NCBI GenBank assembly: GCA_938041445.1
Contig: CALISO010000051.1
Coordinates: 1 to 64,000 of the forward strand
Direction of reading: 5' to 3'
DNA length: 64,000 nt
Source: an uncultured Saprospiraceae bacterium
Lineage (GTDB): Bacteria > Bacteroidota > Bacteroidia > Chitinophagales > Saprospiraceae
The translations under genes were made by a program, and so were the position numbers. Positions 27,919-37,732 of this stretch are shown here, piece after piece; within the stretch, counting starts at the first letter, position 1; each line of letters opens with the position of its first letter. The notes below the pieces were generated by a model that was not told where the DNA came from, did no database searches, and saw only the letters and a program-made list of their open reading frames with translations.

Positions 27919-28785
27919 ATGAACCTAGGTGAATACAATACATTAACTGCTCTACGATTCAAAGAACAAGGGTGCTACCTTGGACCAGAAGGTCAAGATG
28001 TAGGCGGAGTTCTCCTCCCAAATGCCTATGTTCCAGAAGGATTGAATATCGGAGATAAAATAGAGGTCTTTATCTATCATGATTTTGAAGATAGACTTAT
28101 CGCAACCACGATCAAGCCAGCTGTACAACTGCACGGCTTTGCGCCATTAAAGGTGAAGGACATCACTTCTGTAGGTGTATTTATGGATTGGGGACTTCCT
28201 AAAAACCTCTTTGTCCCTTTTGCGGAGCAAGGAAGTAGTGAGATGATAGTTGGTCAGACTTATGTGATATTCTTATATATAGATACCGAGACTTCAAGGT
28301 TAGTAGGTTCAGCTCAAGTGGAGAATATCTTGGACAATGAAGAGATAAATGTCAAACAAGATGAAGAAGTTGATCTGATTATCTATCGAGAATCCCCACT
28401 TGGCTATATGGCGATCATCAACAATGAGAATATTGGACTCATTTATAAGTCATCGACTTTCCAACCACTTCATCGAGGACTGCAACTCAAAGGATTCATT
28501 CAGAAGATTAGAGACGATAATAAAATAGATCTAGTGATCCAAAAGCAAGGACATCTTGCAATGGAGAGTAATGCTCAGCACGTTCTGGATATATTAAAGG
28601 AGAATAATGGCTTCCTGCCTTTCACTGACAAGTCAGATCCTGAAAAAATCAGGGAAACATTTAAAATAAGTAAAAAAGTCTTCAAGAGGGCAGTTGGCAA
28701 TTTATACAAACAACGTATCGTCAGATTAGCCGCAGAAGGATTTTATCTAATCGAAGATGGTTCAATCCAAGAAAAGGAACAGTAG
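27919..28785 (+). CDS. S1-like RNA-binding protein, CvfB family
   Basis: A 288-residue protein of tandem OB/S1-like domains and a C-terminal winged helix, like CvfB/YitL. Characteristic are the N-terminal LPNAYVPEGLNIGDKIEVFIYHDFEDRLIATT, the S1 segment VGVFMDWGLPKNLFVPFAEQ, and the final wHTH (SDPEKIRETFKISKKVFKRAVGNLYKQRIV). Family members bind RNA and affect translation or virulence gene expression; the direct target is unknown. Starts 7 bases after the helicase stop. Confidence 0.88.
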   Translation: MNLGEYNTLTALRFKEQGCYLGPEGQDVGGVLLPNAYVPEGLNIGDKIEVFIYHDFEDRLIATTIKPAVQLHGFAPLKVKDITSVGVFMDWGLPKNLFVPFAEQGSSEMIVGQTYVIFLYIDTETSRLVGSAQVENILDNEEINVKQDEEVDLIIYRESPLGYMAIINNENIGLIYKSSTFQPLHRGLQLKGFIQKIRDDNKIDLVIQKQGHLAMESNAQHVLDILKENNGFLPFTDKSDPEKIRETFKISKKVFKRAVGNLYKQRIVRLAAEGFYLIEDGSIQEKEQ

Positions 28786-28807
28786 TCACAATTCCTATAA
28801 AGCTTAG

Positions 28808-29377
28808 ATGTCGACGTATATTATATACAAGCCATATGGGATGCTAAGCCAATTTACTCGTGAAGTACCTAGCCACATCACATTAGCTGATCTAGATTAT
28901 ACTTTTGAATCAGATGTATATCCTGTAGGTAGGCTAGATGCAGATAGTGAAGGACTCCTCATCTTGACGAATGATAAGAGTCTAAACAATAGACTTCTCA
29001 ATCCGAAGAACAAGTCACCCAAGACTTACCTAATCCAAGTGGAAGGAAAACCCAGTAAAGAAGCTATAGAGGAAATAGCCGCAGGAGTCACCATTAGAAT
29101 AAAAGGAAAGAGTCATCAGACACAACCTTGCTTAGTATCCATTCTAGGTTACGAACCGATACTACCAGATCGTAACCCTCCAATAAGAGTCAGACGAACT
29201 ATCCCCACGACTTGGTTATCCATAACTCTTACAGAAGGTAAGAATCGTCAAGTACGAAGGATGCTAGCAGTTGTAAATCACCCAGTTCTTAGACTTGTCA
29301 GATCTAAAATCTGGACTTACGAACTCAATGTAGCACCTCTAAACCTTATAAAATCAGGTGCAGTTGTGAAACTCTAG
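28808..29377 (+). CDS. Pseudouridine synthase, RluE/RsuA family
   Basis: Isomerises a uridine in rRNA. The catalytic Asp44 lies in GRLDADSEGLLILTND; the KTYLIQVEG and LTEGKNRQVRRML motifs mark the RsuA/RluB/E/F group. At 189 residues without an S4 domain it is closest in layout to RluE, which modifies U2457 of 23S rRNA in E. coli; the exact site here is inferred. Ends the helicase-CvfB-pseudouridine synthase cluster. Confidence 0.85.
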   Translation: MSTYIIYKPYGMLSQFTREVPSHITLADLDYTFESDVYPVGRLDADSEGLLILTNDKSLNNRLLNPKNKSPKTYLIQVEGKPSKEAIEEIAAGVTIRIKGKSHQTQPCLVSILGYEPILPDRNPPIRVRRTIPTTWLSITLTEGKNRQVRRMLAVVNHPVLRLVRSKIWTYELNVAPLNLIKSGAVVKL

Positions 29378-29568
29378 TCTACTCAAGAAAATCAAAAATA
29401 TTTTTCAAGTTAAATCATCTATTGCTAAGTCATTAGCTATCAGTCGGATACAAAATCATAATCCTACATATGTTAAGAAATAAGACAACTTTAAACATAT
29501 TATGAAATATTGGCATATGTTTTGCTCCTTGTATGGTGTTGAGATTTTTATCATTAAAGACAACGAGC

Positions 29569-30369
29569 ATGAGATACTTGCAACAATCACTTACGGTAAT
29601 CGCGGTCATCCTGTTTTCAGGAGTAATCGCAAATGGACACGACATGTTACTAAGGGACTATGATCCTAAAACTTCAGTCACATTCTATAATGGATCTTTT
29701 GATTCTGCTAAGGTAAAGGCCAAAGGAGAAGGGAAGTTATTCTTTGTAGACTTCTACGCTAGCTGGTGTACACCATGCAAGTGGATGGAAGAGTCAACAT
29801 TCAGAGACCCAGAAGTAGTAAAACTAATGAGTAGTAATTATGTACCTTATAAGGTAGATATAGATAACCAAGAAGGTTACAAGTTAAAGCAAAAGTATGG
29901 CGTCAAATTGCTACCGACTTTACTGATCTTTAATAAAGAAGGTGAGCTAGTGGAGCGAATTGAAGAGACCCTAGATGCAAGAAAACTCAGCACATTATTG
30001 AAGTTCCACTCTGAAAACTCTGTGTCTGGCATAAGTCATACACCTAATAAGAGTCCGTCAAGATCAGCACAACCATCTGCTGAAAAGGAAGAACTTGAAG
30101 AATTATACAAGAACTACAGAGACAAACTCGAAAGAGAAAATAGAACCTTCAATGCTCAAGTTGGCACATTTGACAACTATCAAGAAGCATCTGAATACGT
30201 AAGAACAATCAAAAAGCAATTCCTAGAGCCGATTATCGTATTAGCAGACTACAATAATGGTACTACTTATTACAAAGTATTACTTGGACAGTTTGGTACT
30301 ATCGAAGAAGCTGATTCATTTGTGAAAATATTGATTAGAGACTTTAATATGTCTGCAATCATTCACTAA
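29569..30369 (+). CDS. Exported thioredoxin-SPOR fusion protein
   Basis: Signal peptide from the ATG at 29569 (MRYLQQSLTVIAVILFSGVIANG). A thioredoxin domain follows (about 35-140) with the active site FYASWCTPCKWMEE and the cis-Pro in LLPTLLIFN, then a Ser/charged linker. The C-terminal SPOR domain has its two repeats (NAQVGTFDNYQEASEYVRTI and YYKVLLGQFGTIEEADSFV). SPOR domains bind denuded septal peptidoglycan, so this looks like a periplasmic disulfide enzyme sent to the division site or cell wall. The redox target is unknown. Confidence 0.85.
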   Translation: MRYLQQSLTVIAVILFSGVIANGHDMLLRDYDPKTSVTFYNGSFDSAKVKAKGEGKLFFVDFYASWCTPCKWMEESTFRDPEVVKLMSSNYVPYKVDIDNQEGYKLKQKYGVKLLPTLLIFNKEGELVERIEETLDARKLSTLLKFHSENSVSGISHTPNKSPSRSAQPSAEKEELEELYKNYRDKLERENRTFNAQVGTFDNYQEASEYVRTIKKQFLEPIIVLADYNNGTTYYKVLLGQFGTIEEADSFVKILIRDFNMSAIIH

Positions 30370-30407
30370 ACTATTTTAGACACTTGACTAACCATACACC
30401 CAATTCT

Positions 30408-31655
30408 ATGATACAATATCCCAAAAACATTGTCATTAGAAACATTGGAACCTTGTATGGCCTATCGCAAGAGCCTTATTCCTTCAAAAGGGGTAAGGCT
30501 CTCGCCGTTGTGCAATCTGCAAGCAATCAATATCTCTATATTAAAGACGGAAAGATTGCTAAATTCGGAAATGATGACTCCTGCCCTATCCAAGATGCCA
30601 AAGTGATAGATGCCGAGGGCGGTATCGTGATGCCTACCTATATTGATACCCATACACACATTGTCTTCGCCGCAAGTAGAGATGAAGAATTTGTGATGCG
30701 GATAGAGGGTGCTTCATATGAAGAAATCGCAAAAAATGGAGGTGGTATTCTCAACTCTGCCAAGAAACTCAGAGACACCGATCAAGCAGATCTCTATGCT
30801 TCTGCAAAAGCCCGCTTAGACCAAATGGTTCAGATGGGTACTGGAGCTGTTGAGATTAAAAGTGGCTACGGACTTTCTACAGAAAGCGAGATTAAAATGC
30901 TTGAAGTGATCAAAGAACTTAACCTTAATACGGATGTAGATATCAAGGCAACATTCTTAGGAGCTCACGCAATCCCTACCCCATACAAGGCTGATAGACA
31001 GCAATATATCAGTAAAATTATCAATGAAATGCTACCGCATATCGCCAAACATAGTCTCGCTGATTACTGTGATGTATTCTGTGATAAAGGATTCTATACA
31101 GTAGAAGAGACGGCACAGATTCTCACTGCAGCCGCTGAGTATGGCTTGAAACCAAAAATCCATGCAAACGAACTAGATGTCTCAGGTGGTGTGCAAGTAG
31201 GGATACAACATAGTGCTCTCTCTGTAGATCATCTAGAATGTACGACACCTGAGGAGTGGAAGGCATTAAGTGAATCCTCAACCATTCCTACTCTATTACC
31301 AGGTACATCATTCTTTTTGAAAATAGCTTACGGTGAAGCTCGTCAGATGATAGATTATGGTCTTGGACTTGTTCTAGCTAGTGATTTTAACCCAGGATCT
31401 ACTCCCGCAGGAAGTATGCACTTTATCCAATCACTCGGATGCATTTATATGCAAATGTTACCCAGTGAAACGTTCAACGCTACAACCTATAATGCCGCTG
31501 CTGCAATCGAAGTAGAAGATACCTTAGGACGTATTGATATAGGTATGCAAGCAAATGTTCAGATACTAAAATCTGTAACTAATATCAATCAGATTCCTTA
31601 CTATTATGGTAGTAACCCAACGGATGTCACAATCTTAAGAGGAAAGATTCAGTAA
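30408..31655 (+). CDS. hutI: Imidazolonepropionase
   Basis: Hydrolyses 4-imidazolone-5-propionate in histidine degradation. It is an amidohydrolase with the metal HxH in DTHTHIVFA, the SGYGLSTESEIKMLEV motif, LGAHAIP, the HANELDVSGG loop and ASDFNPGSTP. The ATG at 30408 (MIQYPKNIVIRNIG) is preferred over the upstream TTG. hutH, hutU and hutG are not in this window, so the pathway genes must be scattered if complete. Converges on dapF. Confidence 0.92.
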   Translation: MIQYPKNIVIRNIGTLYGLSQEPYSFKRGKALAVVQSASNQYLYIKDGKIAKFGNDDSCPIQDAKVIDAEGGIVMPTYIDTHTHIVFAASRDEEFVMRIEGASYEEIAKNGGGILNSAKKLRDTDQADLYASAKARLDQMVQMGTGAVEIKSGYGLSTESEIKMLEVIKELNLNTDVDIKATFLGAHAIPTPYKADRQQYISKIINEMLPHIAKHSLADYCDVFCDKGFYTVEETAQILTAAAEYGLKPKIHANELDVSGGVQVGIQHSALSVDHLECTTPEEWKALSESSTIPTLLPGTSFFLKIAYGEARQMIDYGLGLVLASDFNPGSTPAGSMHFIQSLGCIYMQMLPSETFNATTYNAAAAIEVEDTLGRIDIGMQANVQILKSVTNINQIPYYYGSNPTDVTILRGKIQ

Positions 31656-31660
31656 GAGAG

Positions 31661-32437
31661 TTATATCTCTACACTACCGGTATAGACTTTCTGAGCAGGA
31701 CCAATCAACGAGATATCCTTGAATACGTCTCCATCTTTCTCGCCAATCGTTACCGTGAGCAATCCTCCATTAGTCTGTAAGTTGATAGAGCTACCTGCGT
31801 CATAATATTGGCTCAACACAAGAGCAGCTGCGGTCACTCCAGTCCCACAGGCATCAGTCTCAGCTTCTACACCACGTTCATATGTACGGATACGATATTG
31901 ACTTCCAACCTTCTCAACAAAGTTGACATTAATTCCCGCCGCAGCAAATGCATCAGAATTCCTGATACCTCTACCCTGCTCAAAGACGTCATATTGCTCG
32001 ATATCTTGCACCATCCTCACATAATGCGGTGATCCTGTATTTAAGACAAAGTCATCTGCTTGTAGAGAAATACCATCTACATCGCTCATATTCAGTTTTA
32101 CGATCCCGTCTTTGGATATTTCTGCAGAATGCACACCATCTATGGCTTCAAATGTACATTTGGTATTGATCACGCCTAAGGCTTTTGCAAATGCCACAAT
32201 ACATCGACCACCATTACCACACATTGTACTTTCATTCCCATCAGCATTATAGTAGATCATTTTGAAGTCTTCAGTTCCTGATTGACATAATAAGATAAGA
32301 CCATCAGCTCCAATTCCATACCGTCTACTACAGAGAGAATTGACTAGCTTACTATCCAATCTGCCACCAAGATGATCATCCAGGTTATTAATCATAACAA
32401 AATCGTTACCACAACCATGATATTTGTCAAAATTCAT
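31661..32437 (-). CDS. dapF: Diaminopimelate epimerase
   Basis: Interconverts LL- and meso-DAP for lysine and peptidoglycan. PLP-independent, with the two catalytic cysteines in MCGNGGRC and DACGTGVTA. The N-terminal KYHGCGNDFVMI is the family hallmark. Start taken at the second of two adjacent ATGs (MNFDKYHG). 258 residues. Ends 5 bases from the hutI stop; divergent from the HtrA-like gene. Confidence 0.95.
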   Translation of the reverse strand: MNFDKYHGCGNDFVMINNLDDHLGGRLDSKLVNSLCSRRYGIGADGLILLCQSGTEDFKMIYYNADGNESTMCGNGGRCIVAFAKALGVINTKCTFEAIDGVHSAEISKDGIVKLNMSDVDGISLQADDFVLNTGSPHYVRMVQDIEQYDVFEQGRGIRNSDAFAAAGINVNFVEKVGSQYRIRTYERGVEAETDACGTGVTAAALVLSQYYDAGSSINLQTNGGLLTVTIGEKDGDVFKDISLIGPAQKVYTGSVEI

Positions 32438-32554
32438 CATTATTAACTGTCACTTTATCAACATTTTACCTATTACAATAATGCATAATATGTAATTTTA
32501 TCTTAATTTTACCCTTCGTTAAGCAAATTAGTAGAATTTTTCTGTTCATAGATT

Positions 32555-33967
32555 ATGCAATCAACTATTTCGACATTTATCATCTGCATATTGACAAGTA
32601 TCATTACCATACTTGGCTATCACGCATTTATGTCCAATCATCAAGCTGAAGTATCAGCAGATAATTATTCATACGCGGTCAGTAATAATGATTTGAATCT
32701 TGGGGGTAACTTAAGAGAACACTTCTACTCCGCTAAGCCTAATGACTTTATCAATTCTGCTAAATCAAGTATACCAGCTGTGGTATCAATCTCCACAACA
32801 TCTGGCAACAAACCAAAAAGAGGTGGAAATTCTAATACTAGCGGTAGCGGAGTTATGATTAGCAGCAATGGCCATATTGTGACAAACCTCCACGTCATAG
32901 AAGGTGGCAACAAAATCAAGGTAATGGATAACGATGGGACTGAATATGTCGCAAAGCTTATCGGTAGTGATAAGTCAACGGACATCGCTGTTCTAAAAAT
33001 AGAAAAATCAAATGCACCCTACTTGATCTTTGGTAACTCTGATTCTATCCAAGTAGGAGAATGGGTACTAGCCGTTGGTAACCCATTCAAGTTGAATAGT
33101 ACAGTTACTGCTGGTATAGTCAGTGCAAAAGGAAGAGATATAGACTTTCTGTCTAGACAAGGGATTGAGTCTTTTATACAGACTGATGCCGCGATCAACC
33201 CTGGTAATAGCGGTGGAGCTCTAGTTAATACTAACCAAGAGCTTATAGGTATTAACACGGCTATTCTTAGTTCTAGCGGAAAATATGAAGGATTTTCTTT
33301 CGCAATTCCAAGTAACATCGTTCAGAAAATCACTAATGATATCTTAACGTATGGTGCTGTCCAAAGAGGCTGGATCGGACTAAATATTCTAGATATTGAC
33401 CCTGCCACACAAGACAGACTCAATCTCTCCAATAGTAATGGAGTACTCATCCACTTAGTAGAGAAAGAAAGTGCTGCTGCAGATGCTGGATTGAGAAAAG
33501 AAGATGTCATCACTCACATAGAACAAATAGGAATCTTATCAACTGCTACTTTCAATGAACAGATTGCCATCAGAAGACCAGGCGATCAGGCAATCATTCA
33601 TTATATCAGAGATGGTAGAGCTCAACAGGCTACAGTTACTCTAAGAAATCAACTCAATAGCACCGACTTCATTGCTGTCCGCAAAGATGCTGAGTTTGCT
33701 GATTTAGGGATGGAAGTACGAGACCTTGATCAAATAGAAGAAGCTAGACTAGGTAGAAACGGTGTCTATGTCGTTTCTATATCACATGGGACAAAAATTG
33801 CCAATACCAATATGGAGCCAGGCTATATCATCGAAACCTTCAATGGCAATCCGATTAACTCCGTTGATCAACTACTCTCACAACTCAAGTCAGCAAAAGG
33901 CAATGTGTTTCTAGAAGGGTTTTATGAAAAGTACCCTGGACAGTTTCCTTATGCGTTTGCTATGTAA
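32555..33967 (+). CDS. HtrA/DegP-like periplasmic serine protease
   Basis: Envelope quality-control protease. An N-terminal hydrophobic segment (residues 5-25) anchors or exports it. The trypsin-like triad is His113 (TNLHVIEGG), Asp143 (STDIAVLKI) and Ser219 (NPGNSGGAL). Two PDZ domains follow (about 262-355, with GWIGLNILDI, and about 370-470). 470 residues is the DegP/DegQ size. A stress promoter would be expected in the 117-base divergent region with dapF, but none stands out. Confidence 0.92.
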   Translation: MQSTISTFIICILTSIITILGYHAFMSNHQAEVSADNYSYAVSNNDLNLGGNLREHFYSAKPNDFINSAKSSIPAVVSISTTSGNKPKRGGNSNTSGSGVMISSNGHIVTNLHVIEGGNKIKVMDNDGTEYVAKLIGSDKSTDIAVLKIEKSNAPYLIFGNSDSIQVGEWVLAVGNPFKLNSTVTAGIVSAKGRDIDFLSRQGIESFIQTDAAINPGNSGGALVNTNQELIGINTAILSSSGKYEGFSFAIPSNIVQKITNDILTYGAVQRGWIGLNILDIDPATQDRLNLSNSNGVLIHLVEKESAAADAGLRKEDVITHIEQIGILSTATFNEQIAIRRPGDQAIIHYIRDGRAQQATVTLRNQLNSTDFIAVRKDAEFADLGMEVRDLDQIEEARLGRNGVYVVSISHGTKIANTNMEPGYIIETFNGNPINSVDQLLSQLKSAKGNVFLEGFYEKYPGQFPYAFAM

Positions 33968-34121
33968 GCACTAGTTTTTTTTGAATTTATTTATTAAGAC
34001 GATGGAATATGATGCTGTGATCATTAAGGCCTACCGCTATGTATAATATTCCAGTAACTACAGAACTATAATGATCTCAACTACCAAAAACTTTATATAT
34101 TGGGGTAAATTAATTACGATT

Positions 34122-34616
34122 ATGAAATTTCAGCTGATTTTCTGCTTGCTCCTTGCTATTACGTTTATCTCGTGTGATGATGATGCCGATGCATCTATGG
34201 ATATGGAACAAGAAACTCTATTGACGGGTGTTGTGAGAGGTATCGACTTCACTTACGGTTCAGGAAGAGTCGTGGACTTTGGAAATGAGTTTGACGAGTA
34301 TACGATCCGTATAGACAATGCTGGGCCGATGGTTACTGACTCATGTACGACTAATTCAGATGATGCGTATATACGATTGGATGTTGATAGAAGTCTGGGG
34401 CTTGGTCAAAGGGATTTATTCTTTGACAATTCTACTGGAGATGGCATCACAGTTATATTCCACCATCCAGATATCTTCCAAAATTTAATCGTTAGCAGCG
34501 GTGGCTGGTATAATATTATATCAAAAACTGATGATGAAGTTGAGATAGAATTTGATATTGATGCAGGAGAAGACAATAATCTGAAAGGATCATGTATTGT
34601 CTACAGGTGCAACTAG
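34122..34616 (+). CDS. Small hypothetical lipoprotein
   Basis: Not recognised. The ATG at 34122 gives MKFQLIFCLLLAITFISCDDD, a lipoprotein signal with lipobox ISC. The acidic Asp stretch right after the Cys fits a lipoprotein export signal of the kind that sends Bacteroidota lipoproteins to the surface (inference). The mature 145 residues are strand-rich with two further Cys near the C-terminus (GSCIVYRC). Converges on glyA. Confidence 0.7.
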   Translation: MKFQLIFCLLLAITFISCDDDADASMDMEQETLLTGVVRGIDFTYGSGRVVDFGNEFDEYTIRIDNAGPMVTDSCTTNSDDAYIRLDVDRSLGLGQRDLFFDNSTGDGITVIFHHPDIFQNLIVSSGGWYNIISKTDDEVEIEFDIDAGEDNNLKGSCIVYRCN

Positions 34617-34637
34617 TCTCAAAGGTCTATACTGCTG

Positions 34638-35915
34638 CTATACAGTAGGATAAATAGAATACTTAGACATCTTGGCTTCTACTTGCTTTCCAATGTCTGC
34701 AATCATAGAATCATTGTCTGAATTCTTCAAAACAGCGTCGACCCATTCTACAATCTGGACACAATCTGCCTCGACTAGTCCCCTACTTGTAATTGCTGGA
34801 CTGCCAATTCGGATACCACTTGTAACGAATGGTGACTTGTCATCAAATGGGACCATGTTTTTATTCACTGTGATATGAGCTCTACCAAGTGCAGCATCCG
34901 CCACCTTTCCTGAGATATCTAGGTTATGTCTAAGATCTAGTAACATCAAGTGATTAACTGTACCGCCACTGATAATCTTATAACCAAGATCAACAAAGGC
35001 ATCTGCCATTGCATCTGCATTAGCCTTTACTTGTTTTTGATATGTTGCAAATCCAGGAGACAGTGCTTCATTGAAGGCAACCGCCTTAGCTGCAATGATA
35101 TGCTCTAATGGACCACCTTGCATTCCTGGAAATACACCACTATTCAAGACACTAGACATCATAATCGGACTACCCTTTCGCGTTGTCCTTCCCCAAGGAT
35201 TCTCAAAATCTTTTCCCATCATAAAGACTCCACCTCTAGGACCTCTTAGCGTCTTGTGAGTTGTGGTACTTACTATATGACAGTGAGGTACTGGATCATT
35301 AAGAAGTCCGGTTGCAATCATCCCAGCTGGATGAGAGATATCTGCTAGTAATAGTGCACCTACAGAATCAGCTATTGCTCTGAATCTTATATAATCCCAA
35401 TCTTGAGAGTAAGCTGAAGCACCACAGATAATCAACTTAGGTTGACAGGCTTCTGCTTTAGCAGCTACCTTATCCATATCTATAAGGCCAGACTGTTCTT
35501 CGACACCGTAGAACTGAGCATCGTAGATTTTTCCCGAAAAATTGACACTCGATCCATGTGACAAGTGGCCACCGTGAGAGAGGTCAAATCCAAGTACAGT
35601 ATCTCCTGCTTGGAGTGTTGCTAAAAAAATAGCAGCATTGGCTTGTGCTCCTGAGTGTGGTTGCACATTGGCATACTCAGCTCCGAAGAGTTTCTTCAGT
35701 CGGTCTATCGCTATAGACTCTACTTTATCTACTACATCACATCCTCCATAATACCGCTTGCCAGGATAGCCCTCAGCATATTTATTAGTAAAGACATTCG
35801 CCATTGCATCGATTACCTCCTTACTTGCATAGTTTTCGGAAGCGATTAACTCTACACCATTAACTTGTCTAGTCGTCTCTGCTTGTATCAGCTGTTGGAT
35901 TTCAGTATCTCTCAT
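34638..35915 (-). CDS. glyA: Serine hydroxymethyltransferase
   Basis: Interconverts serine and glycine with tetrahydrofolate. PLP Lys221 is in [43 protein letters not shown] and [10 protein letters not shown] are hallmark motifs. 425 residues is normal. Transcribed alone from the region at about 35940-36010, which holds a TACTTTTG box and a 14-bp palindrome. Confidence 0.96.
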   Translation of the reverse strand: MRDTEIQQLIQAETTRQVNGVELIASENYASKEVIDAMANVFTNKYAEGYPGKRYYGGCDVVDKVESIAIDRLKKLFGAEYANVQPHSGAQANAAIFLATLQAGDTVLGFDLSHGGHLSHGSSVNFSGKIYDAQFYGVEEQSGLIDMDKVAAKAEACQPKLIICGASAYSQDWDYIRFRAIADSVGALLLADISHPAGMIATGLLNDPVPHCHIVSTTTHKTLRGPRGGVFMMGKDFENPWGRTTRKGSPIMMSSVLNSGVFPGMQGGPLEHIIAAKAVAFNEALSPGFATYQKQVKANADAMADAFVDLGYKIISGGTVNHLMLLDLRHNLDISGKVADAALGRAHITVNKNMVPFDDKSPFVTSGIRIGSPAITSRGLVEADCVQIVEWVDAVLKNSDNDSMIADIGKQVEAKMSKYSIYPTV

Positions 35916-35948
35916 TAGTTGATTTAAAATATATAAGAATCAGATATA

Positions 35949-36010
35949 CAAAAGTACTATAAAGTCGGCTTCTGCATTCAGAATATTCTGAGAGAATTTC
36001 TCCAGAATGT
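35949..36010 (-). promoter_or_regulatory. glyA upstream region with -7 box and palindrome
   Basis: On the minus strand TACTTTTG (35956-35949) fits the TAnnTTTG -7 element. About 22 bases upstream lies the perfect 14-bp palindrome TCAGAATATTCTGA (35978-35991), inside a larger inverted repeat (ATTCTGaGAGAAtTTCTCcAGAAT). No TTTG -33 box is seen, so the palindrome may be an activator or repressor site. Function is inferred. Confidence 0.35.
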
Positions 36011-36022
36011 AAGGCCAATAAA

Positions 36023-36055
36023 AAAGGGTCTGTTGGATGATCCAACAGACCCTTT
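36023..36055 (-). terminator. Strong terminator after the TM-helix-repeat gene
   Basis: A 15-bp perfect stem AAAGGGTCTGTTGGA/TCCAACAGACCCTTT with a 3-base loop, followed on the minus strand by a T run. It separates the channel-like gene from glyA. Confidence 0.9.
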
Positions 36056-36106
36056 AAGTAGGTTTTTCATATTGTCGACAATGACAATTCTATTTTTCTA
36101 TAACGC

Positions 36107-37294
36107 TTAGAATTTATCTAAGAATTTACCCATTTGCTTGCTAGCAGCTTCTTTACCACCAAGTCCGAATGAAAGCGCAAATGCTACTGCAACTGCACCT
36201 AGCGTCAATCCGAATGCAAGGTTTACGATATCGTCTGCAAGACCCATATACTTAAGAGCCATCGCTACGAATAATCCAAGTGTTGCAAATCTTACGATAG
36301 ATGCCATCGCTGGAGAATCTCCTTTCTTGAAGTAATCGCTTGCCATTTGTGACAATTTGTTACCAATTAATAAGATGATACCACCAAATAATATCTGTCC
36401 TGACATCGCTAAGATTGTATCAAGAATTCCTGACAATTGAGTGAATTGTAACTTTTCTACTGCAGTCACCACACCAAAGAACATAATGAAGAAGTAAAGT
36501 AGTTTAGTAATGATGTCAGAGATATTTGCTCCGTTAGTGATACTTCCGATACCCATATCGTTAGCATACTTATCAACATTCAGATTCTTAAGTAACTCGC
36601 TTACGATACCTACTACGAACTTTCCTACGATGTAGAATACTCCTAGTACGATTGCAGCAGCTATAATATTAGGGATTGCGTCAAATAGTGAAGTCAACAT
36701 CTTCTTAGCAGGATCTGATACAGCCTTCATATCAAGTGTATCTAGTGCAATCAATAAGATTGGGAAGAAAATAATGACAAATACGATTTGCTTGATAAGT
36801 CCTGTAAGATCGAAATCTTTGCTAAGACCATACTTGTCAGTAAAGTGCTCAACAGAACCTGATATAAATCCAACTCCTTCTTTAGCAATATTTGCAAGAG
36901 TGTATCCAACGAAACCGATGATTCCAGCACCTATAATCTTAGGTAAGTAGCCTGTAATCTGGTTAAGCATATTTTGTAATGGCTCAAGTGCATCAGTGAT
37001 ACCCATCATATTTAACACAGCCATTAAGACTATTACTACGATTACGTAGTAGATAAGCTTACTTACTGCATTAGAAAGAGAGAATGAAGATGAACTCAAT
37101 CTAGAATCAACACCGCTTCTTCTCAACGCTTTTGCAATCAATCGTCTGATTACACCAGCAAGAAAAAGACCGATAATCAACACCAATAATGCTGTTAGTA
37201 CCTTAGGTAAAGCTCCTCCCATATTAGTCGAAAGAGAATCAGTAAGGTTATCTACCCATGGGATACGTGTTTGAAGGAATAATAAATTTGTCAT
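36107..37294 (-). CDS. Mechanosensitive-channel-related TM-helix-repeat protein
   Basis: An integral membrane protein with repeated pairs of helices carrying the 'conserved TM helix' motif: LPKVLTALLVLIIGLFLAGVIRRLI, LPKIIGAGIIGFVGYTLANIAKEG and IPNIIAAAIVLGVFYIVGKFVVGIVSELL. These repeats occur in Bacteroidota proteins annotated as mechanosensitive ion channels. The beta-domain of MscS is not visible. The C-terminal AFALSFGLGGKEAASKQMGKFLDKF is the usual ending of this group. Function (osmotic release) is inferred from the family name only. Confidence 0.78.
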   Translation of the reverse strand: MTNLLFLQTRIPWVDNLTDSLSTNMGGALPKVLTALLVLIIGLFLAGVIRRLIAKALRRSGVDSRLSSSSFSLSNAVSKLIYYVIVVIVLMAVLNMMGITDALEPLQNMLNQITGYLPKIIGAGIIGFVGYTLANIAKEGVGFISGSVEHFTDKYGLSKDFDLTGLIKQIVFVIIFFPILLIALDTLDMKAVSDPAKKMLTSLFDAIPNIIAAAIVLGVFYIVGKFVVGIVSELLKNLNVDKYANDMGIGSITNGANISDIITKLLYFFIMFFGVVTAVEKLQFTQLSGILDTILAMSGQILFGGIILLIGNKLSQMASDYFKKGDSPAMASIVRFATLGLFVAMALKYMGLADDIVNLAFGLTLGAVAVAFALSFGLGGKEAASKQMGKFLDKF

Positions 37295-37408
37295 AAGTTA
37301 TTTTATAGTTTATATAATGGAAATGTTTAGTTAAGACTAAAATAATCGCTCAAGTCACCTCAAACAAGAAATAAAATTAACATTTTTTAACAAAAGCAGC
37401 TTTTGATG

Positions 37409-37711
37409 TTACGAAAAGGTGGAATTCCACTCTAGAACACCTCCTAGTAGGTTCCTGACTTTGGTAAACCCATGTTGTGCCATCATCTGCTTAGCCATAC
37501 CACTTCGTTTGCCTGATCTACAATGAATGACAATTTCTTCATCTTTCTTATCTGAATACTTTTCAAGATTCTCCATCAGAGTACCTAGAGGGATTAAATC
37601 TGCCCCGAGGTTAAATTCTTCGTATTCGTAGTCTTCTCGGACATCTATGAACACAAAGGACTCTTTAGCGTCCATCTTTTGCTTCAATTCTTGTACTGTG
37701 ATATCTTCCAT
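37409..37711 (-). CDS. Single-domain rhodanese-like protein
   Basis: A 100-residue cytoplasmic rhodanese. The active-site loop HCRSGKRS carries the sulfur-accepting Cys64; IDVREDYEYEEFNLGADLIPLG is the usual N-terminal motif. Small rhodaneses carry persulfide sulfur to acceptors. Located 21 bases after the PASTA-protein gene on the same strand. Confidence 0.9.
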   Translation of the reverse strand: MEDITVQELKQKMDAKESFVFIDVREDYEYEEFNLGADLIPLGTLMENLEKYSDKKDEEIVIHCRSGKRSGMAKQMMAQHGFTKVRNLLGGVLEWNSTFS

Positions 37712-37732
37712 TGTAATTGGGGAATATTAAGA

